Source: an uncultured Alphaproteobacteria bacterium (lineage in GTDB: Bacteria > Pseudomonadota > Alphaproteobacteria > HIMB59 > GCA-002718135). From it: DNA of 59,962 nucleotides. Of the stretch, positions 1-9,143 are shown piece by piece. The stretch spans positions 1-59,962 of the forward strand of contig CACJAV010000008.1 in assembly GCA_902591485.1 (NCBI GenBank), read 5' to 3'. Under the pieces are notes generated by a model. It worked only from the letters and a program-made list of their open reading frames with translations, ran no database searches and was not told the origin of the DNA. Position numbers and translations under genes: made by a program. Each line of letters opens with the position of its first letter. Position 1 is the first letter of the stretch.

Positions 1-1
1 G

Positions 2-1012
2 CAAAGCATTAGCCATGTAGATAAACAAAATGTAACTGCAAAATCATTTGATAAAGAATCATTAACTAGCGTCTTAAATGCAGGTGATATAGTTGTATCA
101 CAATTACCAGCTAATCATCACTTAACGATTGCAAAATTATGCCTGGATAAAAAATGTCACTTTGCTTCTAGCAGTTATATCTCACCAGATATGAAAAATT
201 TAAACGATGAAGCAAAAAAAAATAATTTAGTTTTTATCAATGAGGTTGGTCTTGATCCAGGTATTGATCATTTTTTTTCACATTTACTCGTTAAAAAATT
301 AAAAGAAACTGATTTAAGTAACCTTGATGTTACCTATCACTCATATTGTGGTGGCTTTCCAGCAATACCTAATGATTTTAAATATAAATTTAGTTGGTCT
401 CCTGTTGGGGTCATCAAAGCTTTAAACAATGATGCAAAATTTATTAACAACTTTAAAACAGTAGTAAAAACTCCGTATAAAAATATTGGAAAATATTCTG
501 TTAATGAAGAGATTTACGAGGCTTATCCAAATCGGGATTCAACTCCATATATCAAAGAGTATAATTTTGATCAGCAATGGAATCTTAAAGAATTTGTAAG
601 AGGCACTTTAAGATTGAATGGTTGGGAAAATGCATGGAAAGATATTTTTGAAATGCTTTCCAACAAATCTCCAGATCTTGACACAAAAATCAATAATCTC
701 GGTGAAGAATTATGGAAAAAGCATCCCTATTCACCAGGTGAAGAAGATCGCGTTGTACTATATGTCAATTTATTAGCACATCAAAATAATAGAGAAGTAT
801 TTAATAAGTATTATTTTTTAGATGAAAAAGGGTCTGGCGAAAATACCGCTATGGGAGTCTTGGTATCTATAACCTTATCTTGTGCAATAGATCTAATAAT
901 AGAAAAAAAATTAGAAAGTGGAGTGCAAGCTGCTCCATATGATGAAAACTTGATTAACTATTTTTTTAAAACTTTTGAAGAATATAATATTGTTATAAAA
1001 AATAGTTTATGA
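2..1012 (+). CDS. Saccharopine dehydrogenase, glutamate-forming (LYS9-like), 5' partial
   Basis: The reading frame is open from base 2, so the gene begins upstream of the window; the first ATG at 191 is internal. The visible part is the end of the Rossmann region (DIVVSQLPANHH) followed by the catalytic half, with the family motif GLDPGIDHFFSH near the middle. The known reaction is oxidation of saccharopine to glutamate and aminoadipate semialdehyde. The next gene overlaps it by 4 bp (ATGA) and encodes the partner lysine-forming enzyme, so both halves of the saccharopine route lie in one operon. The likely role is lysine breakdown, the direction usual for alphaproteobacteria, though this cannot be proved from sequence. 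Confidence 0.85.
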   Translation, partial: QSISHVDKQNVTAKSFDKESLTSVLNAGDIVVSQLPANHHLTIAKLCLDKKCHFASSSYISPDMKNLNDEAKKNNLVFINEVGLDPGIDHFFSHLLVKKLKETDLSNLDVTYHSYCGGFPAIPNDFKYKFSWSPVGVIKALNNDAKFINNFKTVVKTPYKNIGKYSVNEEIYEAYPNRDSTPYIKEYNFDQQWNLKEFVRGTLRLNGWENAWKDIFEMLSNKSPDLDTKINNLGEELWKKHPYSPGEEDRVVLYVNLLAHQNNREVFNKYYFLDEKGSGENTAMGVLVSITLSCAIDLIIEKKLESGVQAAPYDENLINYFFKTFEEYNIVIKNSL

Positions 1013-2250
1013 CTCAAAAAATAGGGTCAATTGGAATAATCAAAGAAAGCAGGAATGATGAATGTCGAGCCCCAATTGCACCAGAACAAATCAAAGAATT
1101 AAAAATTAAATTTCCAGACCTTAATATTTACGTTCAACCAAGCAACAAAAGAAGTTTCAAAAATGAAGAATACGTTGAAAATGGTGGAATTTTAAGTGAT
1201 AATCTAGATCATTGTGAGTTACTATTTGGCGTTAAAGAAGTAGATGTAAATGTTTTGATCCCAAATAAAACTTACGTTTTTTTCTCACATACCTATAAAT
1301 TAAATAAAGAGACACTATCAAATGCACAAGGCACTCCAGGAATGGATAAAAAAGAACTTCTGCGCGCTATACTAAATAAAAAAATTAAACTTATAGATTA
1401 TGAAAATATAAGAGCTACAAACGGGTCTAGATATCTTGGTTTTGGAAGATTTGCTGGCATAGTAGGATGTTATAACACTTTAAATCTTTTTTTATTACAA
1501 AATAATTTTCAACCTCTTGCGCGTGCATTTAAAATTAATAATTATGAAAGACTAATAAAAAATTTATCCGAAGTACGTTTTCCTAATTTTAAAATGTTGA
1601 TCACGGGTGATGGAAGAGTAAATCGAGGTGTTCAAGAAGTTTTAAAATATACAAATATAAAAAAAATTACTCCTGAAGATTATTTAGATAACAAATTTGA
1701 TTATCCTGTCTTTTGTAATTTAGATACTAAAGATTATGTTATACATAACGAGAATAAGAAATTTGAATTAGAACATTTCATTAACTACCCTAGGGAGTAT
1801 CAGAGTAAAACCTTTGAATACTTAAAAGAAAGCAATATTTATATAAGTGCACATTATTGGGACCCAAGTTCACCGAAAATATTTACAAAAAATCAAATTA
1901 CTGATTTTACCAAACTTAAGATAATTGGTGATGTAACTTGCGATGTTGATGGTTCGGTTCCATCAACAATCAAATCAACCACAATTGAACATCCAAATTT
2001 TTATATTAACATAGGTACATTTGAAGAAACTAGTGAAATTGAAAATGCTCTAGCTGTTATGGCAGTTGATAATCTGCCCTCTGAGCTACCAAGAGACTCA
2101 AGCAGGGAATTTGGAAATGGGATTGTAAATGAGGTCATTCCATTTATCCTTGGGATAGATGATGGTAGAATACTCAATGCTACAATTACTGAAGATGGTC
2201 GATTTTTAGATAAATATTCCTATTTAAAGGACTATATTGACGCTAAATGA
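1009..2250 (+). CDS. Saccharopine dehydrogenase, lysine-forming (LYS1-like; LKR half)
   Basis: This 413-residue protein belongs to the alanine dehydrogenase/PNT-type family. The N-terminus GIIKESRNDECRAPIAPEQI is the typical start, with the conserved Lys and Arg of the substrate pocket, followed by FFSHTYK and the dinucleotide region LITGDGRVNRGVQEV. The C-terminal GDVTCDVDGSVPST is typical of LYS1-type enzymes. It interconverts lysine plus 2-oxoglutarate with saccharopine. The start overlaps the stop of the LYS9-like gene (ATGA) and its stop overlaps the uvrB start, so the three genes are probably co-transcribed. In animals and plants the two activities are fused; here they are separate and adjacent. 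Confidence 0.85.
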   Translation: MTQKIGSIGIIKESRNDECRAPIAPEQIKELKIKFPDLNIYVQPSNKRSFKNEEYVENGGILSDNLDHCELLFGVKEVDVNVLIPNKTYVFFSHTYKLNKETLSNAQGTPGMDKKELLRAILNKKIKLIDYENIRATNGSRYLGFGRFAGIVGCYNTLNLFLLQNNFQPLARAFKINNYERLIKNLSEVRFPNFKMLITGDGRVNRGVQEVLKYTNIKKITPEDYLDNKFDYPVFCNLDTKDYVIHNENKKFELEHFINYPREYQSKTFEYLKESNIYISAHYWDPSSPKIFTKNQITDFTKLKIIGDVTCDVDGSVPSTIKSTTIEHPNFYINIGTFEETSEIENALAVMAVDNLPSELPRDSSREFGNGIVNEVIPFILGIDDGRILNATITEDGRFLDKYSYLKDYIDAK

Positions 2251-4298
2251 ACCTCACTGAAACCCAATCCAAACCCTTAAATTCTCAAGAAAAATTTGAA
2301 ATTATAAGTAATTTTTCACCAAGTGGAGATCAGCCAAATGCAATAAAAACACTTGTTAAAAATTTAAGAGACAGAGAAAATGAACAAGTCCTTTTAGGTG
2401 TTACAGGATCTGGTAAGACTTTCACGATGGCAAAAGTAATTGAAGAGATGCAACGCCCTACTCTCATTATGGCACCAAACAAAACGTTAGCCGCACAACT
2501 ATATGGAGAAATGAAAAGCTTATTTCCCAATAATGCAGTTGAATATTTTGTTAGTTACTATGATTACTACACTCCTGAAGCATACGTTCCCAAAAGTGAT
2601 ACGTTTATAGAAAAAGAATCTTCTATAAATGAACAAATTGATAGGCTTCGTCATTCAGCTACACGCTCACTTGTTGAAAGAAGAGACACTATAATTGTGG
2701 CATCTGTATCATGCATTTATGGGATTGGATCAGTAGAAGCCTATTCTTCGATGTCATTCACACTTGAAAAAAATCAATCAATAAATCGTGATATAATAAT
2801 TAGAAAACTAGTTGAACTACTTTATAAAAGAAGAGATATGGATTTTAGACGAGGAAGTTTTCGTGCTAAAGGAGATATATTGGAAATTTTTCCCTCACAC
2901 CACGAGGATCGATCTTGGAAGATATCTTTTTTTGGTGATGACATTGAAAAGATATCTGAAATAGACCCGTTGACAGGAGAAAATTTAGGTGATCTTGAAC
3001 AAATTAGAATTTTTGCTAACTCACACTATGTTACTCCAAAACCAACAATCAAAAAAGCTGTTGTTCAAATCAAGGAAGATTTAAAAACACAACTACTTGT
3101 TTTTGAGAATGAAAAAAAACTTCTTGAACGTCAACGTTTAGATGAAAGAACTACTTTTGATTTAGAAATGATTGAAACAACAGGAAGTTGTAGTGGTATT
3201 GAAAACTACTCACGATATTTATCAGGAAGAAAACCTGGAGAGCCGCCACCAACTTTATATGAATATATACCTGAAGATGCTTTGTTGTTTATTGATGAAA
3301 GTCATATTACTTGCAGTCAAATATCAGGAATGTACAAAGGTGATTTTTCAAGAAAATCTACTTTATCGCAGTATGGTTTTAGACTTCCTAGCTGCGTAGA
3401 TAATAGACCTCTAAAAAGAGAGGAATGGGACGCAATGCGTCCTCAAACAATCTTTGTGAGCGCTACTCCAGGAGATTATGAATTGGAAAAAACAGGTGGT
3501 GTTTTTGTTGAGCAAGTGATTCGCCCTACTGGTTTAATAGACCCTCCAATTGAAATTAGAAAAACAAAGCATCAAATTGATAATTTAATTGATGAATGTA
3601 AGTCGACTATTAGTAATGGATATAGAGTGATTATAACTACTCTAACAAAAAAAATGTCTGAAGATTTAACTGAATATATGCATGAAGAAGGTTTGAAAGT
3701 ACGCTATCTTCATTCTGATATCGATACTCTTGAGCGTGTTGCGATCATTAGAGATTTGCGTCTTGGCGTTTTTGATATTTTGATTGGGATAAACCTTTTA
3801 AGAGAAGGATTAGATATCCCTGAATGCGCACTTATGGCAATATTAGATGCTGATAAAGAAGGATATTTAAGATCTAAAACAAGTTTAATACAAACAATTG
3901 GAAGAGCGGCAAGAAATGTTGATAGCAAAGTAATAATGTACGCAGATACTGTTACAAAAAGTATGAAAGAGGCTATTAATGAAACCGAAAGAAGAAGAGA
4001 AAAACAATTAAGATATAATAAAGAAAATAATATTACCCCGCTTAGTATAAAAAAGAATATTGAAGAAATTTTAGAAAATACTGCTGAGCAAGATCATGTC
4101 ACAGTAGAAATTGAAAATGCTAAAGAATTAGTTGGCAAAGATTTAAATAAACATATTAAACATCTTGAAGAAAAAATGAATATGTTTGCTTCAAAATTAG
4201 AATTTGAAGATGCAGCAAGAATAAGAGATGAAATTAATAGACTTAAAGCAAAGGAAGTTGGACTATCAGATAAAATTTTAAAATTTAAAAAAAAATAA
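2247..4298 (+). CDS. uvrB: UvrABC excinuclease subunit B
   Basis: The 683-residue protein is close to the usual UvrB length. It shows Walker A GVTGSGKT (residues 51-58), the hairpin region YYDYYTPEAY with its aromatic residues, the Walker B box FIDESH (about 348-353), helicase motif VI QTIGRAARN, and a C-terminal UVR domain (HLEEKMNMFASKLEFEDAA) that contacts UvrC. It is the damage-verifying helicase of nucleotide excision repair, loaded by UvrA and cut by UvrC. It overlaps the saccharopine gene upstream by 4 bp, and the following CoA hydrolase gene overlaps its stop by one base (TAATG). The functional partners uvrA and uvrC are not in the window. Confidence 0.97.
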   Translation: MNLTETQSKPLNSQEKFEIISNFSPSGDQPNAIKTLVKNLRDRENEQVLLGVTGSGKTFTMAKVIEEMQRPTLIMAPNKTLAAQLYGEMKSLFPNNAVEYFVSYYDYYTPEAYVPKSDTFIEKESSINEQIDRLRHSATRSLVERRDTIIVASVSCIYGIGSVEAYSSMSFTLEKNQSINRDIIIRKLVELLYKRRDMDFRRGSFRAKGDILEIFPSHHEDRSWKISFFGDDIEKISEIDPLTGENLGDLEQIRIFANSHYVTPKPTIKKAVVQIKEDLKTQLLVFENEKKLLERQRLDERTTFDLEMIETTGSCSGIENYSRYLSGRKPGEPPPTLYEYIPEDALLFIDESHITCSQISGMYKGDFSRKSTLSQYGFRLPSCVDNRPLKREEWDAMRPQTIFVSATPGDYELEKTGGVFVEQVIRPTGLIDPPIEIRKTKHQIDNLIDECKSTISNGYRVIITTLTKKMSEDLTEYMHEEGLKVRYLHSDIDTLERVAIIRDLRLGVFDILIGINLLREGLDIPECALMAILDADKEGYLRSKTSLIQTIGRAARNVDSKVIMYADTVTKSMKEAINETERRREKQLRYNKENNITPLSIKKNIEEILENTAEQDHVTVEIENAKELVGKDLNKHIKHLEEKMNMFASKLEFEDAARIRDEINRLKAKEVGLSDKILKFKKK

Positions 4299-5308
4299 TG
4301 GAAATTTTATTCGATATTAAGCAAACCACAGGGGTCATTACCCTGAATAGGCCAAAAGCATTAAACGCTCTCAATCTATCTATGGCAGAACAATTTGCTA
4401 ATAAATTACAAGAATGGCAAGAAGACCAAAATATAGAGAGAGTATTGCTGCAGGGTGAAGGTAAGCATTTCTGTGCAGGAGGTGATGTTAAAAGTGTTCA
4501 TTTGTCAGGTCCATCTTCTCAACTAAAACGTGAATTTTTTGCAAAAGAATATTCTCTAAATTTGCAAATTAAAAAATTTACTAAACCTTATTTATCAATA
4601 TGGAAAGGTGTTGTTATGGGTGGGGGTGTTGGTTTATCAATTTATGGAGACTATAGAATTGTAACTGACAGCACCAAATTTGCAATGCCCGAGACATCCA
4701 TAGGCTTCTTTCCAGACGTTGGTAGTAGTTTTTTTCTTTCAAAATTGAAAAATAACATTGGAAAATATCTGGGTCTAACGGGAGAAATAATTAACAGCAG
4801 AGATTTGTTAAATTTTGAATTGGCAACACATTATTGCCCCGAAGAAAAATTGAATGATTTAATCAACAGCTATATTAATGATGGAGAAATTAAAAATTAT
4901 GATTCAACTACTAGTTCTTCTGTTTCCGAAGATAGACTAAATTTTTATAATAAAAATCTAGAGGGATCCATATTTGAAATCTTAAATAACAAAGAGATAT
5001 TAAATAACCCAGACTATTTACTGAATAAAATTGAAAAAAAATGCCCAATGAGTCTAGCAGTGACGGCACTACTTCTTAATGATTCAAAATCAAATACGTT
5101 AGAAGAGTGTTTAGAAAATGAATATAGATTGAGTCAAAAAATGACTAACCGAATTGATTTTAGTGAGGGAATTGAGGCTGTATTAATTGAAAAACATCAT
5201 AATCCAAAATGGAGCCCAAAATCAATTAAAGATATAGACTATAATGAAGTAAAAAATCTATTAGATGACCCTATAGAAAATGAATTAAATTTGAAATTAA
5301 CAAAATAA
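4298..5308 (+). CDS. Enoyl-CoA hydratase/isomerase family, probable 3-hydroxyisobutyryl-CoA hydrolase
   Basis: This is a crotonase-fold protein of 336 residues, longer than plain enoyl-CoA hydratases (about 260) and matching HIBYL-CoA hydrolases. The oxyanion-hole segments are HFCAGGDVKSV (about 57-67) and VVMGGGVGLS (105-114). The segment MPETSIGFFPDVG (130-142) carries the Glu and Asp expected for the hydrolase subgroup. The reaction in this family is hydrolysis of 3-hydroxyisobutyryl-CoA in valine degradation. It starts on the uvrB stop (TAATG). Assignment to hydrolase rather than hydratase rests on the length and the IGFFPDVG motif. Confidence 0.85.
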   Translation: MEILFDIKQTTGVITLNRPKALNALNLSMAEQFANKLQEWQEDQNIERVLLQGEGKHFCAGGDVKSVHLSGPSSQLKREFFAKEYSLNLQIKKFTKPYLSIWKGVVMGGGVGLSIYGDYRIVTDSTKFAMPETSIGFFPDVGSSFFLSKLKNNIGKYLGLTGEIINSRDLLNFELATHYCPEEKLNDLINSYINDGEIKNYDSTTSSSVSEDRLNFYNKNLEGSIFEILNNKEILNNPDYLLNKIEKKCPMSLAVTALLLNDSKSNTLEECLENEYRLSQKMTNRIDFSEGIEAVLIEKHHNPKWSPKSIKDIDYNEVKNLLDDPIENELNLKLTK

Positions 5309-5328
5309 AACCTTTTTATAAAACTCGT

Positions 5329-6177
5329 ATGATCAAAAAAATTGTAGGTATATTCGTTCTTCTAATTATCATTATATTTTTAGCCATATATGTTGTTGTC
5401 GACAAAATATTAATAAAAAATACTATTTCAAATATTGAAAACAAACTAAATTTAAATATTTACTTAAATGAAGATTATTCATTAAGTTTTTTTCCAAAAC
5501 TATCTCTCTTAACTAAATTTGACTTAGATAAAAAAAATTTAAACCTATTCATAGAAAAAACAGAATTTGAGATTTATAAAAATTACAACAATGAGCCTAC
5601 AAAATACTCTTTAAATGCTAAAAGTGTAAGAATTGAAAAATTAAGAGTTCAAGATTTAGAAGCTGATGGGAGTATATATAAATATTCTAATGATAGTTTT
5701 AATTCTCATATTGAAATATATCCTAAAGGTTACATTAAATATCAATTAAATGCTGACGAAAAAAATTCTATTAAATTTGTAAAATTAATTTTAAATAATA
5801 TAAATTTACCTGAAACTTATAAAAAATTATCTAATTTTATTATAAGCATAGTTGAAGAAGATACATTTTTTGTTAGTAAAATAACATTAGATAGAGAGTT
5901 GTTAACAATTAATTATTTTGATTTAACAAAAAACGAATTAAACTTTAATTTAAAGGGAACATATAATTTAAAATCTAATAATTTAGATATAATTGTGAAG
6001 CTTAATAATAAGGAAAATTTTATCGAGCTTAAAATTACTGAAAATATAAATAATCCATATGTTCAAATTTTATCAAATGATAATTCTATAAATTATAATT
6101 TCTTCATAAATGATATTGAGAAGATTTTTGAAGGTGGAATAGATAATATTTTGAAAAATTTAATGGCTAATGAATAG
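5329..6177 (+). CDS. AsmA-like inner-membrane-anchored protein
   Basis: A 282-residue protein with one N-terminal membrane helix (residues 5-25, IVGIFVLLIIIIFLAIYVVV) followed by a mostly beta, asparagine- and lysine-rich periplasmic region. The start of the soluble part, with LNIYLNEDYSLSFFPKLSL, resembles AsmA-family proteins, where a short amphipathic repeat follows the anchor. AsmA-type proteins are large bridge-like lipid transport factors; this one is much shorter than typical members (over 600 residues), so it may be a reduced relative. It overlaps the next gene by 8 bp. The family call rests on the N-terminal pattern only. Confidence 0.5.
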   Translation: MIKKIVGIFVLLIIIIFLAIYVVVDKILIKNTISNIENKLNLNIYLNEDYSLSFFPKLSLLTKFDLDKKNLNLFIEKTEFEIYKNYNNEPTKYSLNAKSVRIEKLRVQDLEADGSIYKYSNDSFNSHIEIYPKGYIKYQLNADEKNSIKFVKLILNNINLPETYKKLSNFIISIVEEDTFFVSKITLDRELLTINYFDLTKNELNFNLKGTYNLKSNNLDIIVKLNNKENFIELKITENINNPYVQILSNDNSINYNFFINDIEKIFEGGIDNILKNLMANE

Positions 6178-7105
6178 TTTATTTTATGTAATCTTATCTG
6201 TATTTAGCTATGTTATACTGGGATTTGTAATAAAAAAATATTTTAATGTATCTAGTAAAATTATTAGTAAGTTTGATTACTTAAGTTTTAATATATTACT
6301 TCCAATAGCCCTCATTACTTATTTTTGGCAAATTAATTTTCCAAGTTTTAATACATTAAATCTACTTTTTGTTTTTTTTGGAGCTGGAATTTTTGTTTTT
6401 TTTATAGGTTATCAAATTGCATATTATAAATTTAAATTTACTGTTGATGATAGTGCGCTGATTGGCCTTGCATCGTGTTTTGGAAATTCTGTAGCACTTG
6501 GCATTCCCTTAATGCATGCTCTTTTTGATAAATTAAATGTTATGCCTTACATGATTTTAGTGCTTTTTCATGGCTTAGTGCATTTTACTTATACTACATT
6601 AATAATTGAAAGTTATAGAAATAGATCCTTGAAAATTCACAAGCAAATTATAAGTTCATTTATTGGTTTATTTAGAAATGTAGTTCTTGTTGGTATATCT
6701 TTTGGAATTTTACTAAATTATTTTAAAATTCCTCAACCAACTAATTTATTAAATATACTTAATATGATTTCAGAAATTGCTTTGCCATGTGTGCTGTTAT
6801 CCCTTGGATTTGCTCTAGCTTCATTCAATTTAGTTCTTTCATTAAAAAAATCAGTAATATTAACATTTTTGAAAAATATACTTCATCCACTAATTGCATT
6901 CACTATCTCTAAATTTTTTTTGAATTTAGATGAATTATTAGTCATGACTGTAACTTTAGCAGCAGCTTTACCTAGTGGATCACAAACCTATTATTTTGCA
7001 TTCAGATATAATTCTCAAAAAGAACTTATTTCATCAAATATAGTTTTAAGCACTTTTGTAAGTTTTTTTACTTTATCGATTTTAATTATTTTATTTGATT
7101 TTTAG
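6170..7105 (+). CDS. AEC-family (auxin efflux carrier) membrane transporter
   Basis: A 311-residue protein with about ten hydrophobic helices in two halves. The motifs CFGNSVALGIPLMHALF near helix 4 and LAAALPSGSQTYYFAFRY near helix 9 contain the broken-helix Asn/Pro/Gly pattern of the Mem_trans (AEC/PIN-like) fold. Bacterial members export or exchange organic acids such as malate or malonate; the substrate here cannot be read. It overlaps the AsmA-like gene at the start and shares the 4-base double stop TTAG (7102-7105) with the convergent TPR gene. Confidence 0.85.
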   Translation: MNSLFYVILSVFSYVILGFVIKKYFNVSSKIISKFDYLSFNILLPIALITYFWQINFPSFNTLNLLFVFFGAGIFVFFIGYQIAYYKFKFTVDDSALIGLASCFGNSVALGIPLMHALFDKLNVMPYMILVLFHGLVHFTYTTLIIESYRNRSLKIHKQIISSFIGLFRNVVLVGISFGILLNYFKIPQPTNLLNILNMISEIALPCVLLSLGFALASFNLVLSLKKSVILTFLKNILHPLIAFTISKFFLNLDELLVMTVTLAAALPSGSQTYYFAFRYNSQKELISSNIVLSTFVSFFTLSILIILFDF

Positions 7106-7647
7106 GTAGATTGAGTTGTTAGTGATAAAATTCTGTCTTTTTTCATTTTGGTTGAATTACTGTTTGGAAAAATTTCCAACATCTTATCGTAGATATCAAT
7201 AGCTTTTTCAGGCTGATCAAGATGAATAAATATTAAACCCATTCCGTCTAATGCTCCAAAATGCCTTGGTTCGAGCTCTAATGTTTTACTTATATCTCTC
7301 ATTGAAAGATCGAAATTTCCCATCATAAAATGAGCTGTTGCTCTTTTATTCCAAGCTTCAGCAAAATTAGGCATTTCAAGTATTACCTTATCAAAATAAT
7401 CAATTGCCCTAGAATGAAAACCTAGATTCATCATTTGTACACCAGTCTCAAAAGCTCTTGTCATCTTTGGATCATCTATTTCATGCCAAATTTTCCATAT
7501 TTGTTGTGTAAGTTTTTCTATTTCCAACTGATCCTCTGTAACAATAAGTTTGTCAAATAAACGATTCAATCTTTTATCGTTTTGATCTGCAAATGATTGA
7601 GCGGATACAAAAATAATAAACAACAATATGATTATATTTCTAAACAT
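7102..7647 (-). CDS. Secreted tetratricopeptide repeat protein
   Basis: From the ATG at 7647 the protein is 181 residues and begins with a clean signal peptide (MFRNIIILLFIIFVSAQSFA, cleavage before DQN); longer in-frame starts up to 7695 would bury that signal, so I prefer 7647 (7653 is also possible). Three to four TPR units follow, for example NFAEAWNKRATAHFMMGNFD and RHFGALDGMGLIFIHLDQPE. TPR proteins are scaffolds, so the function is a periplasmic interaction partner of unknown identity. Its start overlaps the end of the upstream TIGR03643 gene by 8 bp and its stop overlaps the convergent AEC gene. Confidence 0.85.
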   Translation of the reverse strand: MFRNIIILLFIIFVSAQSFADQNDKRLNRLFDKLIVTEDQLEIEKLTQQIWKIWHEIDDPKMTRAFETGVQMMNLGFHSRAIDYFDKVILEMPNFAEAWNKRATAHFMMGNFDLSMRDISKTLELEPRHFGALDGMGLIFIHLDQPEKAIDIYDKMLEIFPNSNSTKMKKDRILSLTTQST

Positions 7648-7882
7648 AATCATCCAGCTTAAAAGGTCTTGAGGAGAGGTTTCTTCTTTTTTCATGCTTT
7701 CTTGTTCTTCCAGTAACTCTTTCTCTCCATATTTTAAATGATTTATGTTTTAGATTTTTTCTCATAATTTTTATTACTTCAGATTCGCTTAAACCATGAA
7801 TTCTTTTAATTTCTTCGAATGAAACTTTATCACTCCAAGCAAGTTTGATTATATTGTCTGTTGAACTGATCATATTTAACAT
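7640..7882 (-). CDS. TIGR03643 (DUF2805) family small protein
   Basis: An 80-residue cytoplasmic protein. The pattern IIKLAWSDKVSFEEI, GLSESEVIKIMRKNLK, SFKIWRERVTGR and TRKHEKR matches the TIGR03643/DUF2805 family as I know it. The arrangement of a helix, a GLSE turn and a second helix resembles a helix-turn-helix, but no function is established. The C-terminus SSRPFKLDDYV is short and acidic. It precedes the TPR gene with an 8-bp overlap, so the two are probably co-transcribed. Start codons at 7882 and 7873 are both possible. Confidence 0.8.
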   Translation of the reverse strand: MLNMISSTDNIIKLAWSDKVSFEEIKRIHGLSESEVIKIMRKNLKHKSFKIWRERVTGRTRKHEKRRNLSSRPFKLDDYV

Positions 7883-7910
7883 ATAGTTTGAATTTAACTA
7901 ATTTCTAAAA

Positions 7911-8534
7911 ATGATTGATTTATATTCTTCCGCAACTCCGAATGGTCGAAAAATTACTATTATGCTTGAAGAATTAGGAGTGGAATATAATGCGATTCAT
8001 ATTGATTTGGAAAAAAAAGAACAGTTTTCTGACGTTTTTTCCAAAATTTCTCCAAGTAATAAAATCCCCGTTATTGTGGATAATGATAGAAAAATCACAG
8101 TCTTTGAATCTGGTGCAATTCTTCTTTATCTTGCTGAAAAATATAATAAATTCCTTAATAAAAATTACTATTGGGAAATAGTTCAGTGGTTATTTTTTCA
8201 AATGTCTTACGTAGGCCCCATGTTAGGTCAAGCACACCAATACCTTTTTTATAACCCTGGAAAAAGTAAATTTGCAGAAGAAAAATCTAAGGGCTACACC
8301 AAACATGTATATCAAATCTTAGATGAAAGATTATCAAATAGAGAATATATCGTTGATGAATACTCTATTGCTGATATTTCTATTTGGCCTTGGATAGCTA
8401 GATTTGAGAGACATCAAATAAATCTTAATGAATATACGAATGTTCTTCGATGGTATTTAGAAATATCAAATAGAACTGCCGTAATTAAAGGTTACAATGT
8501 TGTTGGGGATTATTATGAAATACCCACTGTCTAA
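7911..8534 (+). CDS. Glutathione S-transferase family protein (YfcG/Nu-class-like)
   Basis: A 207-residue protein with an N-terminal thioredoxin-like domain (MIDLYSSATPNGRKITIMLEE) and an all-helical C-terminal domain. The SATPNGRK segment and the cis-proline loop NKIPVIVD, followed by FESGAILLYLAEKY (glutathione gamma-Glu contact ES), are the signature of the YfcG/YghU disulfide-bond oxidoreductase type of GST. It probably uses glutathione in disulfide or peroxide reduction. It is divergent from the TIGR03643 gene with only 28 bp between, and shares the 4-base stop CTAA (8531-8534) with the convergent LysE gene. Confidence 0.9.
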   Translation: MIDLYSSATPNGRKITIMLEELGVEYNAIHIDLEKKEQFSDVFSKISPSNKIPVIVDNDRKITVFESGAILLYLAEKYNKFLNKNYYWEIVQWLFFQMSYVGPMLGQAHQYLFYNPGKSKFAEEKSKGYTKHVYQILDERLSNREYIVDEYSIADISIWPWIARFERHQINLNEYTNVLRWYLEISNRTAVIKGYNVVGDYYEIPTV

Positions 8535-9139
8535 GGATTGTAAAAAAAAACTGAAACAGCTGTACCAATGAGCATTATCGCCAATAAAAGTTCAATTGTT
8601 TTTTTTAACTTTTCATTACCTAAATATTGACGAATAATACTCCCCCCATAAGCCCAAATACTGATTGAAGGAATGTTCACTATGGTCGACATGACTACCA
8701 TAAATAAAGTCCCAACTAAAATATTTTCATTTTTAGGGTAATACAACGTAACAGCAGTTGAGCAAATGACCCAAGCTTTTGGGTTTACAAATTGAAAAAG
8801 TATTGCTTCATAATAATTCAAGGGTCTTGATCTATCCTCTGATTTCGAGATATTTAATGAGCCAAACATTTTGTAAGCAAGATACAAAATATATGCAGAA
8901 CCAACATATCTCAATACATCAAAAAGAATTGGATATTTAATAAATAACGAACCTAATCCAAGACATACTAGTGCCAATTGTAATCCGTGACCAGTAGGAA
9001 TACCGAGTACATTTGGAATTGATCTAATGAACCCAAATTTTATTCCTGATGCTGTTAAAATACTATTGTTTGGGCCAGGAGTAGCATACATTATAAAATT
9101 ATATACCGCTAAAGCTAAAATTAACTCCCATGATATCAC
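8531..9139 (-). CDS. LysE/RhtB family amino-acid exporter
   Basis: A 202-residue protein with about six membrane helices. The N-terminal ATPGPNNSILTASGIKFG carries the TPGPN motif of the LysE/RhtB family, followed by GIPTGHGLQLALVCLGLG. A later segment FQFVNPKAWVICSTAV has the conserved NPKAW. Family members export amino acids such as homoserine, threonine or lysine; the substrate is not predictable. It lies 4 bp downstream of yajQ and probably shares its transcript. Confidence 0.9.
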   Translation of the reverse strand: MISWELILALAVYNFIMYATPGPNNSILTASGIKFGFIRSIPNVLGIPTGHGLQLALVCLGLGSLFIKYPILFDVLRYVGSAYILYLAYKMFGSLNISKSEDRSRPLNYYEAILFQFVNPKAWVICSTAVTLYYPKNENILVGTLFMVVMSTIVNIPSISIWAYGGSIIRQYLGNEKLKKTIELLLAIMLIGTAVSVFFYNP

Positions 9140-9143
9140 TTAA

